Virus record (IMG/VR): IMGVR_UViG_3300022890_000410
Span: 1-31,740 of that record
Direction: 5' to 3' (one strand)
Length of the DNA: 31,740 bases
From: a virus
Numbering within the stretch: position 1 is the stretch's first letter; each line of letters opens with the position of its first letter. The position numbers and the translations under genes were made by a program. Below, one piece after another: positions 18,564 to 24,935 of the stretch. Below the pieces are notes generated by a model that was not told where the DNA came from, made no database searches, and saw only the letters and a list, made by a program, of their open reading frames with translations.

Positions 18564-19247
18564 TTAATTTCGTTCGTGACAATTTACATATACACTACCA
18601 GCCATTCCATAAGATGTAGATGTAGCATCTGAGCCAGTTAGAATATCATACTGACCGATAATACTATCACCTTGTTCCCACAGCCAAGATTTTCCGTCAT
18701 CAGTTCCAGCTGTTGCATAAGTACCTGCATTAGCAGTGGTATCAAACAACTGAACTGTAGAAGTGGCAAGAGTAGATGTAGCAATTAAACTTGCAGTAGC
18801 ATTCAATGTACCAATAGTTGATGTAGATACTGAGAATACCAATGGAAGTCCTGTACCAAGCACACCACCAACAGTACTAGCTGTAGAAATATCAAGCTCT
18901 ACTCTAGAACAAACTTTAGTTGGTCCATAGTTATCTAATACGAATAATCCACCAGGAGTAGAAGTTGCACCTTCTTTAAAGGTTAACCCTTTAGAGCGTG
19001 ATGAACCATATGTTAGATTATCTACTGTTAAGTCTGTTCCTGGTTGAGCACCAAGATTAAATTCATCTGGGGCTTGTTCGGCTGTTGCATTATTTACAAC
19101 GTAATCTCCACCATCTGTATTTACAGTTGTGTTGTTAGTTTGACCTACTGAGTAAGCTAGTGCAAAAGCGCCAACTCCTAAACAAGCGACTAATGAAATA
19201 ACTACGTAGTATTTTATTCCATTAACTTTCTTTATTTTTTTAGACAT
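18564..19247 (-). CDS. Membrane-anchored or secreted Thr/Ser-rich protein in the head gene cluster (227 aa)
   Basis: The N-terminus has a Lys-rich start (MSKKIKKVNG) and a hydrophobic segment at about 12-32 (YYVVISLVACLGVGAFALAY), which predicts a signal anchor. The rest is a beta-type, Thr/Ser-rich domain with repeated TST/ATST motifs (SLIATSTLATSTVQLFDTT, SDATSTSYGMAG) and two cysteines (PTKVCSRVELD, VNCHER). It is placed between the portal and scaffold genes, where phages often carry minor capsid or decoration genes, yet export signals are unusual there. The alternatives are a virus-encoded surface protein or a membrane-associated assembly factor. The start at 19247 overlaps the preceding gene by eight bases and has an AAAGGA sequence upstream, one of the few Shine-Dalgarno-like sites here. 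Confidence 0.6.
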   Translation of the reverse strand: MSKKIKKVNGIKYYVVISLVACLGVGAFALAYSVGQTNNTTVNTDGGDYVVNNATAEQAPDEFNLGAQPGTDLTVDNLTYGSSRSKGLTFKEGATSTPGGLFVLDNYGPTKVCSRVELDISTASTVGGVLGTGLPLVFSVSTSTIGTLNATASLIATSTLATSTVQLFDTTANAGTYATAGTDDGKSWLWEQGDSIIGQYDILTGSDATSTSYGMAGSVYVNCHERN

Positions 19248-19407
19248 ATTTATTTTCCTTTCTTTTTAGATGAGGTTCGACTACTTCCTCGCTTTTAGGA
19301 ATTAGTTTCTTAAGCGGTTTCTTCTCTCTCTTAAGCTCTTGTTCGGCTTCATCATCATAAATCTTGTCTGACAAAGAAGCCATTTTTGCTTCGTTCATTT
19401 TAGACAT
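19240..19407 (-). CDS. Small highly charged protein (55 aa)
   Basis: ATG at 19407 to TAA at 19240 encodes MSKMNEAKMASLSDKIYDDE, then a Lys/Glu-rich helix (EQELKREKKPLKKLIPKSEE) and a short tail. It overlaps the 227-aa gene by eight bases, the same overlap length seen elsewhere in this operon (terS/terL, and 716-aa/70-aa), and fills what would otherwise be an empty 179-base gap. Its opening bases (ATGTCTAAA) match those of the following gene. No family was recognised. Charge and size would suit a small assembly factor. Confidence 0.55.
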   Translation of the reverse strand: MSKMNEAKMASLSDKIYDDEAEQELKREKKPLKKLIPKSEEVVEPHLKRKENKYV

Positions 19408-19426
19408 ATTGGTTGTCTGTTATTAA

Positions 19427-19849
19427 TTAACGATATGTGACTGTAGTTGTTCCCGTTGTGCCCTCTGTGACATCAAGATATAGACCATAAATCAACTGAG
19501 CATCAAAAGTGTAAGTTCCCACGGTAGCGGTACTGATACAGGTAAGTTGTTGAGTTGAAGTAGATCTACCAAGCTCTGAAAAATGAGTTACATCTGTTGA
19601 AATTGCATCATACAAACAAAATTTCAAATCTCCTGCACTTGTAACTGCCACTTGAGCTAGTGAACCCCAGCCACCCTTGATCTCACCATCAGTCTGAGCC
19701 GCATCCCAAGGTGTACTTGTAGCATAATAAGACTGCCCAGTGACAATACTACCTACATTATATTCTGTATCATCTGGATACAAAATATAAGCAGTTGCTG
19801 CAAGTCCTATTGCTAAAATCACGAATATTGTGATTATTACGTTTTTCAT
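19427..19849 (-). CDS. Membrane-anchored or secreted small beta protein (140 aa)
   Basis: Residues 4-24 form a hydrophobic segment (VIITIFVILAIGLAATAYIL) after MKN, predicting a signal anchor or uncleaved signal peptide. The remainder is Thr/Ser-rich with probable beta strands (GSIVTGQSYYATSTPWDAAQ, GDLKFCLYDAIS, LGRSTSTQQLTCISTATVG), including two cysteines that could pair outside the cytoplasm. It resembles the 227-aa neighbour in layout (N-terminal anchor, ATST/STST motifs, two Cys), which suggests related roles. It sits between two small genes in the head module. No known family was recognised. Confidence 0.55.
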   Translation of the reverse strand: MKNVIITIFVILAIGLAATAYILYPDDTEYNVGSIVTGQSYYATSTPWDAAQTDGEIKGGWGSLAQVAVTSAGDLKFCLYDAISTDVTHFSELGRSTSTQQLTCISTATVGTYTFDAQLIYGLYLDVTEGTTGTTTVTYR

Positions 19850-19869
19850 AAGTTTTTATTTAATTATTA

Positions 19870-20124
19870 TTAACGACCTTTATTAAAATCCTCAGTATTA
19901 GTTTTATTATCTTTGTAAGTTTCTATGCCCTCTAAAACTTCATCAAATATGCTTATAGCTTTCTCATAAGCCCGATACTTTTGACCCAATACAGTATCAT
20001 CGTCTTGTGGTAAGACATTTGGCTTTTCCTTTTCAAACTTTTCTAAGAAAATAGCTTTGATTGCATCTAGTGTTATTTTATCTGACGCTAGTATTTTTAG
20101 TTTTGACTCAAATACTTCATTCAT
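19870..20124 (-). CDS. Small protein of unknown function coupled to portal (84 aa)
   Basis: The ATG at 20124 overlaps the portal stop as ATGA, so translation is probably coupled. The protein is mainly helical and charged (FESKLKILASDKITLDAIKA, AYEKAISIFDEVLEGIETYK). Small helical proteins right after the portal gene are common in short-tailed phages, but no specific family is visible. It could be a minor head or assembly protein. Confidence 0.6.
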   Translation of the reverse strand: MNEVFESKLKILASDKITLDAIKAIFLEKFEKEKPNVLPQDDDTVLGQKYRAYEKAISIFDEVLEGIETYKDNKTNTEDFNKGR

Positions 20125-21902
20125 TGTTGTGGTTGGTTACCCTGACTTAGTTCTTGTAATGGTTGAGTTGATCCGCCACCTTGTTGCTGTTGCACTTGTT
20201 GTTGAGCCTGTTGTGGTGATGGACCAAAGGAAATTGGTGATAGTCCTGAACTTTCTAATATAGTATTTAACAGTTTAGTCATTTCAGGGTCTTGTCGTAG
20301 TTCAGGTGTAGACATATACTGTCGTAGGACATTTACCAACTTATCAGTCATTAAGGCTAAGTTCTTTTGTTTACCTGCAATGTTAGTCATTACCGATATG
20401 CTGATATCTTTCATTTCGTCTTTAAGTATCTTGAAGAATCGTTTATTACCCTCTTTAGAAACGGATACTCTAACTTGAGCCTGAAAGTCTTGGACAAGTT
20501 CTTCGTTTATCACTTGGCCACTTAGTACCATTCGTTTCTTAAAGTCATTAGTTCTACTTGTTAGTACCTTCTCAGTAACCAGTTGCATCTCATCGAAACT
20601 TAGTTCCTGCATAAACTCTTGTTCTTTGACAATCTCTTTTGCCAAGTAAGGTAGAATCCATTCCCTGTAAAGTTCATCCATAAATACTGCTAACTTACCC
20701 TGTCTGTACTTGTGCATACCCTTTCCTTCAATAGTTTGTGCTTCAAATAATTTGAATGGTGTACCAGAACTTGGTGTCTCACCTAGTAATGGTTCAGGTG
20801 CTGAACCCATAAGTTGTGCGTGTTGCCAAAACCTTTCTACACTATCGTTAAAAACCCCTACATTACGTGGGAATGTATCAATCTGTCCGATTCTCTTACC
20901 CTCTTGTAGGGCAAACACTTCGTTGTTCTGTGCGTTGTTAAGGTTATTCCTTGACTTAAAGGTTGGATCATCAGACATAAACAATGTCTTACTAGCACTA
21001 TCTAGCATTTCAGTTATCTTTACTTCGTTCCAGTTAGTCCAGATTTGATTTTCAAACAGTTCTTCAACGCCACCTCTACCCAATGCCCTGTTGTAAACGT
21101 CATCACGCTTTAAGAATTTGAAAGGTAATACAGGCATCTTCTTCTTGAAAAGTGTGACACCTTGATCGTTGTGATTCTCATCTTTATAAAATGCTACTAC
21201 TTGTATTTGTGGTACATCTTCTTCACTAACATCAATTATGTCTTCATCATTTAACCATTCAATAGGTAAGCTACCGTGACATTCATATATTTCTATTGTA
21301 GTATTTTCATCGTTTTCTTGTTTTACTAGGTCAATTAGAGTGTCAATATCAATGTCAGCACCCTCACTACCCCAGTTCATCTTCTTTCCCTTACTTCTAA
21401 GCTCTGCAAAACTCATCTCGTGTTTAATAGCAAATGGATGGTTAAGTAAGTCGTTCTGATTACAGAAAGCTAAACTTCTAAGGTCAATTACTTCTGGCTT
21501 AGCTTGTTTTGTCTTTCGTACTAGTACACCACCATAGGTGCAGTAACTTTCAGTCATCTCATCAATGAATGTGTCTATTTCATTTTCTAACGCCCACTTC
21601 TCGTGGTACTTCTTGATTAGTAATGACTTGTAGTATTCGTCTTTGTTATCAACATATAACTCAATATCTTTGACATCAAACCCCTCTGTCCTAAACTGTA
21701 TGTTTAAAATTGGTTGCACAATGTTTTTAAACGGTCTTAGTATTCTATCCTCATTGTTTTCTTCAAATTGGCTGTTCAAATACAAAAAGGAACGATTTAA
21801 GTGTTCCTTCATTGACCAATCCCAACCCTCAGTTAGGGTAATTGGCTGATCGTACTTGGTCTTCTCCCCTGTTATGTAATCAAAGATTGTTGATGTAGTC
21901 AT
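20121..21902 (-). CDS. Portal protein (593 aa)
   Basis: Placement two genes after the terminase-side small ORFs and before scaffold and capsid, plus size (593 aa), fits the dodecameric portal through which DNA is packaged. Visible features are an N-terminal domain with NRSFLYLNSQFEENNEDRIL and IVQPILNIQFRTEGFD, and the central GRGGVEELFENQIWTNWNEV plus KITEMLDSASKTLF, the helix-rich stem/wing pattern of portals. Next comes GSAPEPLLGETPSSGTPFKL, and the C-terminus is very Gln-rich (QQAQQQVQQQQGGG at about 563-576). Low-complexity Gln tails occur on the barrel side of several portals. The start context is ATAAATAAT-ATG without a Shine-Dalgarno sequence. Confidence 0.8.
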   Translation of the reverse strand: MTTSTIFDYITGEKTKYDQPITLTEGWDWSMKEHLNRSFLYLNSQFEENNEDRILRPFKNIVQPILNIQFRTEGFDVKDIELYVDNKDEYYKSLLIKKYHEKWALENEIDTFIDEMTESYCTYGGVLVRKTKQAKPEVIDLRSLAFCNQNDLLNHPFAIKHEMSFAELRSKGKKMNWGSEGADIDIDTLIDLVKQENDENTTIEIYECHGSLPIEWLNDEDIIDVSEEDVPQIQVVAFYKDENHNDQGVTLFKKKMPVLPFKFLKRDDVYNRALGRGGVEELFENQIWTNWNEVKITEMLDSASKTLFMSDDPTFKSRNNLNNAQNNEVFALQEGKRIGQIDTFPRNVGVFNDSVERFWQHAQLMGSAPEPLLGETPSSGTPFKLFEAQTIEGKGMHKYRQGKLAVFMDELYREWILPYLAKEIVKEQEFMQELSFDEMQLVTEKVLTSRTNDFKKRMVLSGQVINEELVQDFQAQVRVSVSKEGNKRFFKILKDEMKDISISVMTNIAGKQKNLALMTDKLVNVLRQYMSTPELRQDPEMTKLLNTILESSGLSPISFGPSPQQAQQQVQQQQGGGSTQPLQELSQGNQPQQ

Positions 21903-21910
21903 ATTATTTA

Positions 21911-22174
21911 TTATTTTTTATCTGCTTCGAGTAATAGTTTCAATCTTTTAGACCATACAGCTTTCATAATCTTATTGGATAATATCCGTCTTAGTGTTAC
22001 ACCAGGGATTAATTGTGTGCGTTTCAGATTACCTTTAGTTACGACCACTACACCTTTTGACTTAATCTGTTCCCAAGTCAATGGAAACTTATCAAGTGTA
22101 GAATGGATTGTCTTGCCTTCTTCTGACCACTCATTGCCAAGTACAGAGATTGTTATTTTATAATTATTTTCCAT
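21911..22174 (-). CDS. Unknown small basic protein (87 aa)
   Basis: The protein begins MENNYKITISVLGNEWSEEG and ends in a basic stretch (LRRILSNKIMKAVWSKRLKL). A beta segment (SKGVVVVTKGN) lies in the middle. It is one base after the preceding 49-aa gene and eight bases before the portal gene. No domain was recognised. The C-terminal basic helix could bind nucleic acid, but this is only a composition argument. Confidence 0.55.
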   Translation of the reverse strand: MENNYKITISVLGNEWSEEGKTIHSTLDKFPLTWEQIKSKGVVVVTKGNLKRTQLIPGVTLRRILSNKIMKAVWSKRLKLLLEADKK

Positions 22175-22175
22175 A

Positions 22176-22325
22176 TTATTCTTTTGGTAATACTACTATA
22201 TTTTGAGTCATACGTAGCATTAAGTTTTCTTTATCTAAAATAGCTTCTATCTCTTTGGTTACTCTAATTTGTTTGTCTTTTAAGTCTTTTTGTGTTTGTT
22301 GCTCAGGTGTTAATATGTCTGTCAT
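22176..22325 (-). CDS. Small helical protein (49 aa)
   Basis: ATG at 22325 overlaps the stop of the upstream 87-aa gene as ATGA, and TAA at 22176 lies one base before the next ATG (22174). The product MTDILTPEQQTQKDLKDKQI continues as a charged helix ending in IVVLPKE. Exact tiling between its neighbours makes a real gene likely. No family was recognised. A helical, Gln/Lys/Glu-rich peptide of this size could be a small structural or chaperone protein. Confidence 0.6.
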   Translation of the reverse strand: MTDILTPEQQTQKDLKDKQIRVTKEIEAILDKENLMLRMTQNIVVLPKE

Positions 22326-22585
22326 AATGCTTTTTTTAGTTCTTCTAATTTATTAGGGTCATTAAGGTATCCACTAATTGAAGTATCACTATCAGATTTA
22401 CCTTCTTCTTTCTTCCATTTAACTATTAGTCTAATTAGAATTGGATTGTTTATCTTTACTGGGTGTCCCACTATCTTTGATATGATTGGGTCATCCTTTG
22501 GCTCTTTCTTTACACCTATTGTAGGTAAAAACGCATTTTTAGCATTTAGTGCGTCTTTTGGGTCGAAGTTATAGTCTTCCGACAT
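22322..22585 (-). CDS. Unknown small protein (87 aa)
   Basis: It begins MSEDYNFDPKDALNAKNAFL, is Lys/Asp-rich with an Ile-rich centre (PVKINNPILIRLIVKWKKEE), and ends in a charged helix (LNDPNKLEELKKAL). Its start lies inside the 3' end of the 47-codon ORF and its stop overlaps the next ATG as ATGA. No domain was recognised. It is part of a group of four tiny genes between the large terminase and portal genes. Confidence 0.55.
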   Translation of the reverse strand: MSEDYNFDPKDALNAKNAFLPTIGVKKEPKDDPIISKIVGHPVKINNPILIRLIVKWKKEEGKSDSDTSISGYLNDPNKLEELKKAL

Positions 22586-22689
22586 ATTTTTTTTGCCTTA
22601 TTTTTAAATATTTTATCCCAGTTATTGTCCCATTTCTCTTTGTCAATATTAGCCTGTACTGTTATTATACTTTTCTCTGATATATTCAT
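22546..22689 (-). CDS. Small ORF coupled to terminase stop (47 aa)
   Basis: ATG at 22689 overlaps the terminase stop as ATGA, and the frame runs to TAA at 22546, overlapping the following gene by 40 bases. The product is MNISEKSIITVQANIDKEKW, then a Trp/Asp/Lys motif (DNNWDKIFKNKAKKICRK) and a polar tail. The coupled start and the filling of an otherwise empty 100-base gap favour a real gene. The long overlap with the next gene counts against it. No family was recognised. Confidence 0.4.
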   Translation of the reverse strand: MNISEKSIITVQANIDKEKWDNNWDKIFKNKAKKICRKTITSTQKTH

Positions 22690-23936
22690 CTACCTTTATT
22701 AATAAGATTTACTACTGTTTCGGGGTGTAGTTCATCACTGTATATCCTGTCCCAATAGCTTTCTTCTTGTTTAATCCTGCCAAAGTTCTGTAAAACGTAT
22801 CTTATGCCAGCCATATGATGATTAGCACACGCTGGGTCTTCTTTATTTATGATTGTTCCCTTATTATCTACTAGCCAAAAGTAGTTCATATACTCTTTCC
22901 AGATGTTCAAACTACCCTTAGTGACTGATATTGGTTGATCTTGTACCAGTTGAATGCCATTTACTACTGAATCTTGGCCTTTCTTACAGCCTGTTACGTT
23001 CAATCCATATGACTGTAGCTCTGCAATACTCTTAGGTTCAGCTGAATCGGCAATTATCAACGTCTGTGGCTTCTCTAGAGCGTTTAGAAAGTTAGCTAAC
23101 TGCCTATTACTCATCTCTTTCCTGTATAAGTCTTCTTTTAGTATCCAGCCATTATTGTGATAGTATAGTGAACCAATAGCTGATTCATCAATCGAATAAC
23201 CAAAGTCTAGCCACCTAGCTTCCAGTCTAGCTTCGTGTGGCACATCATCAATCTGCTTCCACTCCTTAAAAATCTTTAATTCAAGGCTGTTAGGTTCGCC
23301 CATCCACTTGTGCTGATATAAAGCGTGTCTGTTCCGCTTGTCATCTTCAATTTCCTTTAAGATAACATCAGGCATCATATTGTGCTTGATGGCTATATCG
23401 TAGTTTTCATTGATTATTATGGTATCAGGTCTACCATCTATGACCAATCTAACGTGAACTGGATCATTTTCTAATAATCTATTGTATGTATATATAATTT
23501 TTGAACCAGGTTTTCTAACTGTTGGTGTTAATACCTCAATACTGTTATCAGATACTGTCTGAGCTTCTTCTACCCAAGCTATATCTATTCCCTCAGTTGA
23601 CTTTACGCTCTGTTCGTTGTTTCGTAGCCCTTTAAATATAAAGTCAGAGCCATTTAATCTATTAATAATTGAGTTATTTGTTACCTCAAACTCATTTAAT
23701 TCGTACTTATCAATCAGTTCTTTTAATAATTGATGACTACTTTCAGCTATAGAGTTCTGAAATTCTCTAAAACAGGCTACCCTAGTCTTTGTTTCTCTAG
23801 CCCTTATAAGTAAAAAACGTGCCACCGTATGTGATTTAAGTGAAAACCTACCACCGTATACTGCTGCTTCTCTCCAATTTTTATCAAATAACGGCTTATA
23901 TTCAATCGGAATTTTTATCGTCTTTAGTTTATCCAT
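22686..23936 (-). CDS. terL: Terminase large subunit, ATPase-nuclease (416 aa)
   Basis: This is the packaging motor. The ATPase part has a Walker A-like GGRFSLKS at residues 28-35 (the GGRxSxKS form typical of phage large terminases), Walker B with catalytic Glu in DIAWVEEA (118-125), and a coupling motif YTYNR (about 149-153). The RNase H-type nuclease part shows WLDFGYS with D244 and IIADSAEP with D297. At the place where the third acidic residue usually lies (H-x-x-D-A-x-R-Y) the sequence is HHMAGIRY (373-380), with Ala at the Asp position. It resembles the Terminase_3 type. It overlaps the small-subunit gene by eight bases, and its stop is coupled to the next ORF. Confidence 0.92.
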   Translation of the reverse strand: MDKLKTIKIPIEYKPLFDKNWREAAVYGGRFSLKSHTVARFLLIRARETKTRVACFREFQNSIAESSHQLLKELIDKYELNEFEVTNNSIINRLNGSDFIFKGLRNNEQSVKSTEGIDIAWVEEAQTVSDNSIEVLTPTVRKPGSKIIYTYNRLLENDPVHVRLVIDGRPDTIIINENYDIAIKHNMMPDVILKEIEDDKRNRHALYQHKWMGEPNSLELKIFKEWKQIDDVPHEARLEARWLDFGYSIDESAIGSLYYHNNGWILKEDLYRKEMSNRQLANFLNALEKPQTLIIADSAEPKSIAELQSYGLNVTGCKKGQDSVVNGIQLVQDQPISVTKGSLNIWKEYMNYFWLVDNKGTIINKEDPACANHHMAGIRYVLQNFGRIKQEESYWDRIYSDELHPETVVNLINKGR

Positions 23937-24177
23937 TTATAAATTCAACTAAAACTTTATTTAAACTTTCACCGTCTGTTGTTACATCTTTCTTAACCAC
24001 CATATCCTTTAAAGCCAATGGCAATGCTATCTTTTCCACACCACTTGCTTCTAATTCTTCATTTACTTTAAGCCACGCTTTTCTAACAGCTTCGTTTTTA
24101 GCAAACTCTACCCTAGTGGATTTTCTTCCACTATTTTTATTTCCTTTTAAATTAGGATTTCCATTTGGATTAGGCAT
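23929..24177 (-). CDS. terS: Terminase small subunit (82 aa)
   Basis: The N-terminus MPNPNGNPNLKGNKNSGRKS is the Gly/Asn/Lys-rich opening common in phage small terminases. It is followed by a helical part (EFAKNEAVRKAWLKVNEELE) and a second segment ending KVLVEFING. Its position as first gene of the minus-strand operon, overlapping terL by eight bases, supports the call. The protein is shorter than many small terminases, so it may rely on a compact DNA-recognition domain. Its transcript probably starts from one of two minus-strand promoters at 24196-24225 and 24420-24448. Confidence 0.75.
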   Translation of the reverse strand: MPNPNGNPNLKGNKNSGRKSTRVEFAKNEAVRKAWLKVNEELEASGVEKIALPLALKDMVVKKDVTTDGESLNKVLVEFING

Positions 24178-24195
24178 ACAAAATTAAAATAGTAT

Positions 24196-24225
24196 ATTTT
24201 ACTGTGTTTAGTTATATTGTATCAA
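24196..24225 (-). promoter_or_regulatory. Candidate promoter for the terminase operon
   Basis: On the minus strand TTGATA (24225-24220) and TAAAAT (24201-24196) are separated by 18 bases, with a start expected about 12 bases before ATG 24177. Two bases of the -35 box lie inside the 14-bp inverted repeat arm 24224-24237, so a protein bound there could block it. Confidence 0.45.
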
Positions 24226-24296
24226 ACAGACAGATATGATTTAAGGCTGTAGTTTAACAGTTGTTTGATGACTTGTTCCCCTATATCTGTCTGTTT
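24224..24296. repeat. 14-bp perfect inverted repeat, operator-like
   Basis: AAACAGACAGATAT (24224-24237) and ATATCTGTCTGTTT (24283-24296) are perfect reverse complements, 45 bases apart. A second, partly overlapping pair ATCAAACA (24221-24228) and TGTTTGAT (24262-24269) lies inside. Such spacing suits a pair of regulator half-sites bridged by looping, or an RNA hairpin. The left arm overlaps the -35 box of the terminase promoter. Confidence 0.6.
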
Positions 24297-24313
24297 AATA
24301 GCCTAGGTGCAAC

Positions 24314-24363
24314 AAAAAACCCAAACCATCGTCTTTTTTTGACGTGTGGCTCAGGGTTTTTAT
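24314..24363. terminator. Bidirectional intrinsic terminator
   Basis: AAAACCC (about 24316-24322) pairs with GGGTTTT (about 24354-24360), and inside them CCATCGTC pairs imperfectly with GACGTGTGG around a T-run loop. The stem ends in T-runs on both strands (GGGTTTTTATT on plus, GGGTTTTTTGTT on minus). On the minus strand it lies between the strong promoter at 24420-24448 and the terminase genes. Confidence 0.7.
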
Positions 24364-24419
24364 TATGTTTGCTTTATGTAAAGTTGTAAACATTGTACCA
24401 ATCAATTTACTGCTCTTAC

Positions 24420-24448
24420 ATTTTATCATAGATTGTCTTTTTTGTCAA
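24420..24448 (-). promoter_or_regulatory. Near-consensus sigma70-type promoter, minus strand
   Basis: TTGACA (24448-24443), 17-base spacer, TAAAAT (24425-24420), with TGA before the -10 box giving an extended -10. A start near 24413 would direct RNA into the terminator at 24363-24314 after about 50-100 bases and then into the terminase genes. This makes it a likely late promoter or the source of a short RNA. Confidence 0.65.
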
Positions 24449-24509
24449 ATGCACAGTCTAAAAAAGAATACAATCATATTGCTCCTTTTCTAATTTCTAC
24501 TATCAGGGT

Positions 24510-24720
24510 TTACGGTCTCCGCCCCTATAGGGGGGCGTAAGTCCGTAAACGTACCCCATTCGTTTACGGGCGTTCCGTAAGCCTCCGTAAAGGGTACTAA
24601 ATAATAGCTGGGTTAAGTCACATTCTATTTACGGGCGTTCCGTAAGCCTCCGTAAGCCCTTGACAAAACGTTTTACGGTGTGTCATACCTATTTGACCCC
24701 CTCTCCGTAAAACGGTTTTG
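24510..24720. repeat. CCGTAA/TTACGG site array with 28-bp direct repeat; candidate replication origin or operator cluster
   Basis: Ten exact copies of the hexamer CCGTAA or its complement lie at 24510, 24543, 24564, 24575, 24585, 24629, 24640, 24650, 24673 and 24715. Two 28-bp perfect copies (24563-24590 and 24628-24655, period 65) each contain the dyad TTACGG-5-CCGTAA followed by another CCGTAA. A 9-bp inverted repeat CCGTAAACG/CGTTTACGG spans 24543-24569, and a 12-bp palindrome CCCCTATAGGGG is at 24522-24533. The position in the divergent control region upstream of the primase-helicase suits an iteron-type origin. Binding sites for a regulator are an equal possibility. A TTGACA at 24660 lies inside, but no good -10 box follows it. 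Confidence 0.65.
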
Positions 24721-24771
24721 GCTTAAATTAGCCAACGACTATTTACCAATATTTATCCACACTTCTATCAT

Positions 24772-24800
24772 TTGACACGTTTATTTTTTCTTGCTAAAAT
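24772..24800 (+). promoter_or_regulatory. Near-consensus promoter for the replication operon
   Basis: TTGACA (24772-24777), 17-base spacer, TAAAAT (24795-24800), with TGC before the -10 box. The expected start (about 24806-24807) coincides with the ATG at 24807, so the mRNA may be leaderless or nearly so. Confidence 0.7.
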
Positions 24801-24806
24801 AAATTT

Positions 24807-24935
24807 ATGAACTTTCCGACCAACAATTATACCCCGCATTTTGACGGGGTTTTATTATTATCAAAGAGCTGGGAGTCAGTTGGTCGGAAAACTAACATTG
24901 GCTCTCAGCTTTTTGCTAAAAATAAAAAAATATGA
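24807..24935 (+). CDS. Leader ORF coupled to primase-helicase (42 aa)
   Basis: ATG at 24807 lies seven bases after the -10 box, and the frame ends in TGA 24933-24935, overlapping the primase ATG as ATGA. The product starts MNFPTNNYTPHFDGVLLLSK and continues as a basic, Ser/Lys/Asn-rich tail. Either it is a true small protein translated from a leaderless mRNA, or it is a leader peptide whose translation controls folding of the interleaved hairpins it covers (24813-24914). No family was recognised. Coupling to the primase start and the absence of in-frame stops support translation. Confidence 0.5.
   Translation: MNFPTNNYTPHFDGVLLLSKSWESVGRKTNIGSQLFAKNKKI
24813..24914 (+). promoter_or_regulatory. 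Structured leader RNA with mutually exclusive helices (attenuator-like)
   Basis: Arm 1 TTTCCGACCAAC (24813-24824) is perfectly complementary to GTTGGTCGGAAA (24879-24890). Inside that helix lies a terminator-like hairpin ACCCCG/CGGGGT (24831-24850) followed by TTTATTATTAT. A second hairpin AGCTGGGAG (24867-24875) with CTCTCAGCT (24902-24910; one G-U pair) has the 3' arm of helix 1 in its loop and is followed by a T-run to 24914. The arms alternate, so helix 1 and the second terminator-like hairpin compete, as in attenuators, or could form a pseudoknot-like fold. Confidence 0.6.

Noticed and set aside
24660-24690. Plus-strand promoter starting with TTGACA at 24660
   Set aside because: The -10 region (TCATAC or CATACC) is weak. 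The promoter at 24772-24800 is much better.
24510-24720. CRISPR array
   Set aside because: Repeats are short, in both orientations and unevenly spaced, with only two 28-bp copies and no cas genes.
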